From positions 1 to 25,662 of the IMG/VR virus record IMGVR_UViG_3300017917_000228: a stretch of 25,662 nt of DNA; one strand, written 5' to 3'. The notes under the pieces were generated by a model. That model saw only the letters and a program-made list of their open reading frames with translations. It had not been told where the DNA came from and did not search any database. Below are positions 21,534-25,662 of the stretch, piece after piece; position 1 is the first letter of the stretch, and each line of letters starts with the position of its first letter. This DNA comes from a virus. The position numbers were made by a program, and so were the translations under genes.

Positions 21534-21626
21534 TCAATTACCTGCTAACAAAATCATTATGGCTAATATCACTGCCCAACCTGGGTGTCCTAAGAATATC
21601 AGTAATAAGACACCCACCCATGCCAT
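21534..21626 (-). CDS. 30-aa single-helix membrane micro-protein
   Basis: A very short gene: ATG 21626 lies one base after the AAA+ ATPase stop (TAACATG), and TGA ends at 21534. The product is almost wholly hydrophobic (MAWVGVLLLIFLGHPGW, then AVILAIMILLAGN), a possible transmembrane helix interrupted by HPG, or a helical hairpin. No family is recognised. Evidence for reality is its exact placement in the operon, the immediate coupling at both ends and the membrane-like composition. With only 30 codons, a chance open frame cannot be excluded. Confidence 0.5.
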   Translation of the reverse strand: MAWVGVLLLIFLGHPGWAVILAIMILLAGN

Positions 21627-21627
21627 G

Positions 21628-22659
21628 TTAGGCACCTACTTTCATACAAGTTACTTTAGCCATGTCCTTCCAACGAAGTACAAAGCTCTTACGCAACTGT
21701 CCAAGTTTGATTGCCATACGCAATGACACTTCACGTAGTGAGTTTTTGTGTTCTTCCATGAACTCGATCACTTCTGTTTCAGCTTCTTTGTCCAAGTCCA
21801 TGTTTTCAAACAATGCGCCATCTGCGGCAATTTGTTTGATACGCAAGATCTTGTCACGCATTGTATCAAGTGTCAAGTCTAGATAGTGACAACGTGATTG
21901 TAGTGCATCCAAGTGATCCTTGAGCTTTTGACTCTTCATCTTGTCAAACTTCAAGTTAGTGATAAAGATGATTGAACCGTTGAAGTTAAAACTGTCAGGA
22001 ATGCCCTCACGACGCAAACTGCTAGACTCACTCAACCATGAAATCTTACGCTTCGAACCAGAGTCTAAGGCGCCTTTGAGCAAGTTCAACGCAACATCAT
22101 CTACTAAAATTGAGTCACAGTCATCAAATACCAACATACAGTTCTTGTCAGAATATTTGTATAGTGTTTGATACAAGCCAATTGGTGTTGCACTACCTTT
22201 TACAACTTCTGCTCTCAAACGCTTGCCTGATAACTTGTCAAACAAACAAGCCTGTTCAACAATCTTTTCTACACCATATGATTTACCCACACCCGGAGGG
22301 CCCGACACAATCATAGCACGGATGTCGCCTGTGGTTGCTGCCTTGGTCATTTCATCCAAGATTTGGAAACGATTACGAATACGCTCAATGGCTTCTTCGT
22401 CTGATTCATGCACAACCTCTACATGAGGTTCTGGCACAGGTTCTGTTGCCAATACCGGTGTACCGGCAGCAAATTCAATGTCTTCAATCGAGTCTACTTT
22501 AATACGAACCTCGTCAAATTCTGGGCCAAAATACCCATCTGATTTTACTGTAACAAAGTTACCCTTTGCTCCAGTTTGGAAACCTTTTACTAGTGCAAAA
22601 CTTACATTAGCAACCGGTTTGTTTCTATAACTGCCTGATTTAATTGTGACTGTAGTCAT
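21628..22659 (-). CDS. AAA+ family ATPase
   Basis: A 343-aa ATPase. Residues 1-85 form a beta-rich N-domain (MTTVTIKSGSYRNKPVANVS). The AAA+ core has Walker A GPPGVGKS (120-127), Walker B LVFDDCD (176-182), sensor 1 FITN (232-235) and an arginine-finger candidate R256, followed by a helical lid. It does not carry the clamp-loader SRC-type context of gp44 strongly enough to name it so; similar AAA proteins are common in T4-like aquatic phages without known targets. I chose ATG 22659 because GGAG lies about ten bases upstream and a promoter lies at 22693-22721; the frame is open 75 codons further, to 22884, across that promoter. Two tiny membrane-protein genes follow directly. Confidence 0.88.
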   Translation of the reverse strand: MTTVTIKSGSYRNKPVANVSFALVKGFQTGAKGNFVTVKSDGYFGPEFDEVRIKVDSIEDIEFAAGTPVLATEPVPEPHVEVVHESDEEAIERIRNRFQILDEMTKAATTGDIRAMIVSGPPGVGKSYGVEKIVEQACLFDKLSGKRLRAEVVKGSATPIGLYQTLYKYSDKNCMLVFDDCDSILVDDVALNLLKGALDSGSKRKISWLSESSSLRREGIPDSFNFNGSIIFITNLKFDKMKSQKLKDHLDALQSRCHYLDLTLDTMRDKILRIKQIAADGALFENMDLDKEAETEVIEFMEEHKNSLREVSLRMAIKLGQLRKSFVLRWKDMAKVTCMKVGA

Positions 22660-22692
22660 CTGTTTAGCTCCAACTTTAGTTAATATACTAGT

Positions 22693-22721
22693 ATTGTAAC
22701 GCTGATGCCGTTTCTGGTCAA
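22693..22721 (-). promoter_or_regulatory. sigma70-like promoter of the AAA+ operon
   Basis: TTGACC (22721-22716), a 17-base spacer, TACAAT (22698-22693). Predicted +1 near 22686 gives a ~27-base leader with GGAG before ATG 22659. It shares GGTTGACCAGAA and TACAATA with the promoter at 23194-23222. Confidence 0.75.
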
Positions 22722-22828
22722 CCGTTAAAATCAGCACATTTTGGCGTTTTTTATAGCCACGTAAGTGCTTGATTTTTAAGCGTTTTTTAAGAGTTCTTCT
22801 GTTGTTTTTACGCAACCCTTTGTGGGGG

Positions 22829-23164
22829 TTACGCAACACCGTAATACGTCGCATCAAAATCTGCCATTGCTTCTGCTTGCTCACGCTCGCGTTCTTGGGC
22901 CAACCATTGGGCTTGTTGGGCTAGTTCTGGATCAGTTTCTTCAATGATCCAACCTTGTTCACGCAACTGCTCACGACCGTCAAAGGTCAGTTTGAGCTGA
23001 TCCATTTGATCGTGAATCATGTTAATTTGAGCCACAATATACTGTTTGCTTGTCCACTGTTCTTCGCTAAGACCGCGTGGGCGGAAACCATAGAAATCCT
23101 TGTGGAAATCGCTGTAGTAGCCTTGTAGTTCTTCTACATTAAAATCTTTAAATTCACGTGCCAT
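22829..23164 (-). CDS. hypothetical phage protein, 111 aa
   Basis: Function not recognised. The protein is mostly helical and acidic (MAREFKDFNVEELQGYYSDF; DQMDQLKLTFDGREQLREQG; QWLAQEREREQAEAMADFDA). A FHKDFYGFRPRGLSEEQW motif near residues 20-38 is a pattern I recall in other phage hypotheticals. There are no cysteines and no membrane segment. It has a well-formed promoter at 23194-23222 and a GGAG ribosome site before the ATG at 23164. About 100 bases of A-rich, gene-poor sequence follow before the promoter of the AAA+ operon. Confidence 0.8.
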   Translation of the reverse strand: MAREFKDFNVEELQGYYSDFHKDFYGFRPRGLSEEQWTSKQYIVAQINMIHDQMDQLKLTFDGREQLREQGWIIEETDPELAQQAQWLAQEREREQAEAMADFDATYYGVA

Positions 23165-23193
23165 TTTAGCTCCAAAATTTAATTTATAATACT

Positions 23194-23222
23194 ATTGTAG
23201 CAAAAATGGGCATTCTGGTCAA
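23194..23222 (-). promoter_or_regulatory. sigma70-like promoter of the 111-aa gene
   Basis: TTGACC (23222-23217), a 17-base spacer, TACAAT (23199-23194). Predicted +1 near 23187 and a ~23-base leader with GGAG before ATG 23164. A TATAAATT downstream is one base from a late box, so late use is also possible. Confidence 0.75.
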
Positions 23223-23224
23223 CC

Positions 23225-23254
23225 ATAAAAAAACCCTTGTAAAAACAAGGGTTT
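23225..23254 (-). terminator. intrinsic terminator of the 241-aa late gene
   Basis: On the minus strand AAACCCTTGT, a 4-base loop, ACAAGGGTTT, then further T residues: a perfect 10-bp stem with a U-tract, about 20 bases after the stop of the upstream gene and just before the next promoter. Confidence 0.9.
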
Positions 23255-23272
23255 GTAGTGTGCTGTATTGTA

Positions 23273-23998
23273 TTATGGAGTCGGTACACCTGCTACAATT
23301 CTAAGAGTAGCTGAGAATACATCACCAGGAGACAATGTCCACCACCATGTTCCAGTTAGTGGAGGAGTATAAACATCAGGATTTATAGGTTGTTCAACTC
23401 CGTTGATACTTACATTACTCCAGGTATCGTCTAGTGAGCCTGTAAGATCAGGTAATCTTGCAAACCCGTCTGGTCCTGAGCTGAAACAGTTAATTTTTGC
23501 ATTGTGGGCATTGATCATAGCCTGGATATCCGATGGGTACGGAAAACTAGTAACTGTTTGTATAGTTGCTATTTCTTCAGCTGTAAAAGGAGGATTAGCT
23601 ATGTCGAATTGTACCTGTTGAACTTGAGCTACTGTTGCATCAGGGTTAGTAACGATAGCCTGTTGTTCCGGAGTTAATACTGGGTTTAGATGTGGGTCTG
23701 AAACATAGTTTGAAATTACTGAACCAAACCAAACTGGGCCGCCTGATACTTCAATATTTAAAGTTGCAGTACCTTCGTATTCTACCGGTTCGCTAATGCT
23801 AAACAATGCTGTTTTTGATGTTTCTAACGCTTCTTGTAGTGTTCTACGTTCAGGATTAGGAACTTTGGTAACAGCAATATCTTGGTCAACTGTAGTAATT
23901 GTACCGTTGTACACAACATTTCCGTTCAATGTGGCTACTACTGACACAGGTGTTGGGCTATATCCCTGTCCGATTACATATATGGTTCTATTAGTCAT
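23273..23998 (-). CDS. probable virion structural protein, 241 aa, monocistronic late gene
   Basis: Family not named. The N-terminal ~90 residues form a likely Ig-like beta domain (MTNRTIYVIGQGYSPTPVSV; NGNVVYNGTITTVDQDIAVT). The C-terminal ~60 residues are also beta-rich (TPPLTGTWWWTLSPGDVFSA, then TLRIVAGVPTP). A Pro/Gln linker (LTPEQQAIVTNPDATVAQVQ) joins them. Composition and layout fit a phage appendage or decoration protein. It has an exact TATAAATA box with a 13-base leader starting GGAG and a strong terminator, so it is a self-contained late gene like the 138-aa gene at 7180. The ATG at 23998 is the only start in line with these signals. Confidence 0.8.
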   Translation of the reverse strand: MTNRTIYVIGQGYSPTPVSVVATLNGNVVYNGTITTVDQDIAVTKVPNPERRTLQEALETSKTALFSISEPVEYEGTATLNIEVSGGPVWFGSVISNYVSDPHLNPVLTPEQQAIVTNPDATVAQVQQVQFDIANPPFTAEEIATIQTVTSFPYPSDIQAMINAHNAKINCFSSGPDGFARLPDLTGSLDDTWSNVSINGVEQPINPDVYTPPLTGTWWWTLSPGDVFSATLRIVAGVPTP

Positions 23999-24016
23999 GA
24001 TTTATTTCTCCAAGTG

Positions 24017-24024
24017 TATTTATA
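24017..24024 (-). promoter_or_regulatory. T4-type late promoter (exact TATAAATA)
   Basis: Exact late box. Predicted +1 at 24011 makes a 13-base leader that opens directly with GGAG before the ATG at 23998. The flanking GCGGTATAAATA resembles the ACGGTATAAATA at 7220-7227. Confidence 0.82.
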
Positions 24025-24047
24025 CCGCAAATTTGTTTTTATTTGTA

Positions 24048-24890
24048 TTATTTCCAGTTTTTTACTATCACTGAATCCTGTGTTTGATCGGGTTTGGGCG
24101 TACCGTGAAAAACCAGTATTGCTGTGCCATCACTGATATCAGTCCCCGATCCCGGAGTTTGCCATGTCCTACGCTTAAAATCATAGCCCCCGTCCAAGCA
24201 TTGCCAGCGCCAGCTTTTGACCAGTTCTGGGTTAAAATATCTACGTTGTTGTTCTGTTATTACAGAATTAATATAATCCTGGTCTCCTCGGAATCTTTTC
24301 ATAGTTTGTGCTAGATCAAGATCTAAAAAATTACTCCATACCCAATCAAACTGTGTGGTATCCCACCACATTATACTGGAATTAATTGATTGGTGCATTG
24401 GCCTCCAAAGATGCTTGAAATCCTTAACTGCCCAAAAATGCCTGAGTTTTAATTGCCATATCCAATCTATATTTTTAGTAATAACAATGTCTAGGTCAAA
24501 GTACAACAACGGTCCACGATGATGCTCACTGTTAAACAATTGCACCTTGTACCACCAGGACTGTTTTGGTCCTCCAATTGCCCAATCCACTAATTCGTGC
24601 TTGATGTATGGCGCCGGTACTAGTCTGCTGGCTTCTGTGTAAACATGTAAACGTATTGGTCGTGTTAAATTTCTTGACAACATGTTGTACAGTTTATCAA
24701 CATAGCTCCAGCTATAACCATCGCCATGTATTACACAGGCGCAGTCCAACGGGCTGGTATAATCCAGTGTGCCGTCGTGCGGAATGGTCGATGCAGGTAG
24801 CAATGGGCTGTCTTTGCTGTGGCCTTTTAATCTGCGTTTTTCTTCTTTGCTTAATATCAAGATTCTATATTTACCGTTAACTACGTACAT
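24048..24890 (-). CDS. GT8-like glycosyltransferase
   Basis: A 280-aa probable GT-A fold, retaining glycosyltransferase that moves a sugar from a nucleotide-sugar donor. GT8-type marks are: LLYFDLDIVI with the metal-binding DLD (132-134), NSSIMWWD (170-177, like the NSGVMLxD region), RGDQDYIN (201-208) and FHGTPKP (261-267, like HFxGPKPW). The acceptor is unknown; phage or host surface glycans and glycosylated virion proteins are candidates. I chose ATG 24890; the frame runs on to 25118 but the extra 76 codons lie opposite the plus-strand gene. The start is 10 bases from the divergent plus-strand ATG and shows no ribosome site. Confidence 0.82.
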   Translation of the reverse strand: MYVVNGKYRILILSKEEKRRLKGHSKDSPLLPASTIPHDGTLDYTSPLDCACVIHGDGYSWSYVDKLYNMLSRNLTRPIRLHVYTEASRLVPAPYIKHELVDWAIGGPKQSWWYKVQLFNSEHHRGPLLYFDLDIVITKNIDWIWQLKLRHFWAVKDFKHLWRPMHQSINSSIMWWDTTQFDWVWSNFLDLDLAQTMKRFRGDQDYINSVITEQQRRYFNPELVKSWRWQCLDGGYDFKRRTWQTPGSGTDISDGTAILVFHGTPKPDQTQDSVIVKNWK

Positions 24891-24895
24891 AAATA
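24888..24895 (+). promoter_or_regulatory. late-type box (CATAAATA) for the plus-strand fusion gene
   Basis: Seven of eight late-box bases. If used at -13 to -6, +1 is exactly the A of the ATG at 24901, a leaderless message; no Shine-Dalgarno is present. The CAT of the box is the complement of the minus-strand start codon. Confidence 0.45.
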
Positions 24896-24903
24896 TCTTT
24901 ATG
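24896..24903 (-). promoter_or_regulatory. weak late-type box (CATAAAGA) for the glycosyltransferase gene
   Basis: Six of eight late-box bases on the minus strand. Spacing again puts +1 at the A of the ATG at 24890. It is the mirror image of the plus-strand box in a 16-bp near-palindrome; on sequence match alone it would not be called. Confidence 0.3.
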
Positions 24904-25662
24904 AAAAAGATTGTGTTAGTTACTGGTGGCTTTGATCCATTACACTCGGGCCACATTGAATATTTTAAAGAAGCAAAAAAATTAGGAGACCTCTTGATAG
25001 TTGGAGTCAACAGTGACTCGTGGCTAGAACGAAAAAAAGGGGCCCCGTTTATGCCCTTGTTAGAACGCACTAACATTGTGCGTAATTTAAAGATGGTAGA
25101 TTTTGTTATTGATTTCAATGATGACGATGGCAGTGCTCGTCATGCCATCACAATGGTTCGTCAAAGTTATCCTCGAGACCAAATTATTTTTGCCAATGGT
25201 GGAGATCGAACCAACGATAATATTCCAGAAATGGATGTTGCCGATGATAACACCAAGTTTGTGTTTGGCGTGGGCGGATTTAACAAAGCAAATTCTAGTA
25301 GTTGGATTCTACAAGAATGGAAAGCACCAAAAACAGAACGTCCATGGGGCTATTACCGTATTCTACACCAAGTGCCGGGTATAAAAGTCAAAGAACTCAC
25401 AGTTGATCCAGGCTGTAGTTTAAGTTTACAAAGACACTGGAAACGTGCTGAATACTGGATTGTATCAGAAGGCAAGTGTGTTGTTAAAATGCATTTAGAC
25501 GGTGGCTATCAACTTCCCCCGGTTACATTAGAAAAACATCAAGAACACAAAATACACATAGCTGAGTGGCATCAATTAACCAATCCATTTGATGTGCCTT
25601 GTAGAATTGTTGAGATACAATACGGCGAAGATTGTACCGAAGATGACATTGAAAGAAAAGAA
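24901..25662 (+). CDS. nucleotidyltransferase-phosphomannose isomerase (cupin) fusion, 3' end cut
   Basis: An open frame of 254 codons to the window edge with no stop. Residues 1-135 form a cytidylyltransferase-like domain: TGGFDPLHSGHIEYF with the H15-x-G-H18 nucleotide-binding motif, NGGDRTN (99-105) and a KANSSSWIL segment where RTEGIST-type motifs normally lie. Residues ~145-254 match the C-terminal cupin of type II mannose-6-phosphate isomerase/GDP-mannose pyrophosphorylase: RPWGYYRIL, LSLQRHWKRAEYWIV (candidate metal ligands Q177, H179, E184) and WHQLTNP (H224). It probably makes or interconverts an activated sugar or sugar phosphate for the divergent glycosyltransferase. The family normally ends soon after EDDIERKE, so only a few residues are likely missing. 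Exact substrates are unknown. Confidence 0.88.
   Translation, partial: MKKIVLVTGGFDPLHSGHIEYFKEAKKLGDLLIVGVNSDSWLERKKGAPFMPLLERTNIVRNLKMVDFVIDFNDDDGSARHAITMVRQSYPRDQIIFANGGDRTNDNIPEMDVADDNTKFVFGVGGFNKANSSSWILQEWKAPKTERPWGYYRILHQVPGIKVKELTVDPGCSLSLQRHWKRAEYWIVSEGKCVVKMHLDGGYQLPPVTLEKHQEHKIHIAEWHQLTNPFDVPCRIVEIQYGEDCTEDDIERKE

Noticed and set aside
21628-22659. AAA+ ATPase as the clamp-loader large subunit gp44
   Set aside because: It has an 85-residue beta-rich N-domain and no neighbouring clamp genes, and the motif context differs from gp44; only the AAA+ call is supported.
22808-22833. Hairpin CGTAACCC / GGGTTGCG at the end of the 111-aa gene
   Set aside because: The stem pairs (8 bp with one G-U) but no U-tract follows on the minus strand, and the sequence is part of the coding end; I do not call it a terminator.
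24891-25118. Upstream extension of the glycosyltransferase frame by 76 codons
   Set aside because: The stretch lies opposite the plus-strand nucleotidyltransferase whose HxGH domain is clearly real; the extension has no domain features and the ATG at 24890 fits.
1-25662. CRISPR array, tRNA genes, integrase, transposase or attachment site
   Set aside because: I saw no regularly spaced repeats, no cloverleaf-like stretch in the gaps between genes and no recombinase motifs; the gaps are short and mostly filled by promoters and terminators.

Overview
The window looks like an internal piece of a large, moderately AT-rich, T4-superfamily myovirus (T4-like tailed phage) infecting an aquatic proteobacterium. 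The evidence is a UvsW helicase, a gp41-type DnaB-family helicase with an overlapping gp61-type primase, a probable gp62-like clamp-loader small subunit, tail-fibre/baseplate-type proteins, and exact matches to the T4 late promoter box TATAAATA in front of structural-type genes. Nearly all genes lie on the minus strand and are packed with 1-, 4-, 8- or 11-nt overlaps. The host guess (beta/gamma-proteobacterium) rests on three iron-sulphur proteins that resemble E. coli IscU, ErpA and IscA almost motif for motif. That is inference from remembered sequences, not a search.

Layout on the minus strand from low to high coordinates. 1-2045: the start of an unknown gene, a 141-aa hypothetical gene and a beta-helix tail fibre. 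2060-4292: a five-gene metabolic cassette read iscU > erpA > iscA > dCMP deaminase > PD-(D/E)XK nuclease, with its own sigma70-like promoter. 4352-7180: structural-type and hypothetical genes, ending with a monocistronic late gene that has a 5' UUCG hairpin and a strong terminator. 7249-10311: a three-gene unit holding a nucleotidyltransferase/ligase-like fusion. 10338-14572: an SGNH hydrolase > primase > helicase > radical-SAM operon. 14591-15703: a baseplate-type protein. A plus-strand gene lies at 15725-16102.

16077-18878 is a six-gene operon (two hypotheticals, gp62-like protein, zinc-finger protein, DUF3307 membrane protein, miniature DnaE-like polymerase palm). 18915-21253 holds uvsW and an unknown gene. 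21358-22659 holds an AAA+ ATPase followed by two tiny membrane-protein genes of 30 and 57 aa and a terminator. 22829-23998 holds a hypothetical and a late structural-type gene with its terminator. The right edge carries a divergent glycan module: a GT8-like glycosyltransferase on the minus strand, and a nucleotidyltransferase-phosphomannose isomerase fusion on the plus strand that runs off the window.

The most unusual content is (1) a three-protein Fe-S assembly set (scaffold plus two A-type carriers) carried together with a radical-SAM enzyme that needs such clusters; (2) a 192-aa DnaE-like protein that keeps the DnaE palm motifs but lacks most of DnaE; (3) a 626-aa fusion of a pol-beta-type nucleotidyltransferase with a KxDG ligase-like module; and (4) a compact expression grammar: sigma70 promoters whose predicted start is the A of the ATG (leaderless), late promoters whose predicted transcript opens almost at the Shine-Dalgarno, and a 16-bp near-palindrome that holds two divergent start codons and two late-type boxes. 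No tRNA, rRNA, CRISPR array, insertion sequence or integrase was seen. No gene-free stretch exceeds 300 bases.
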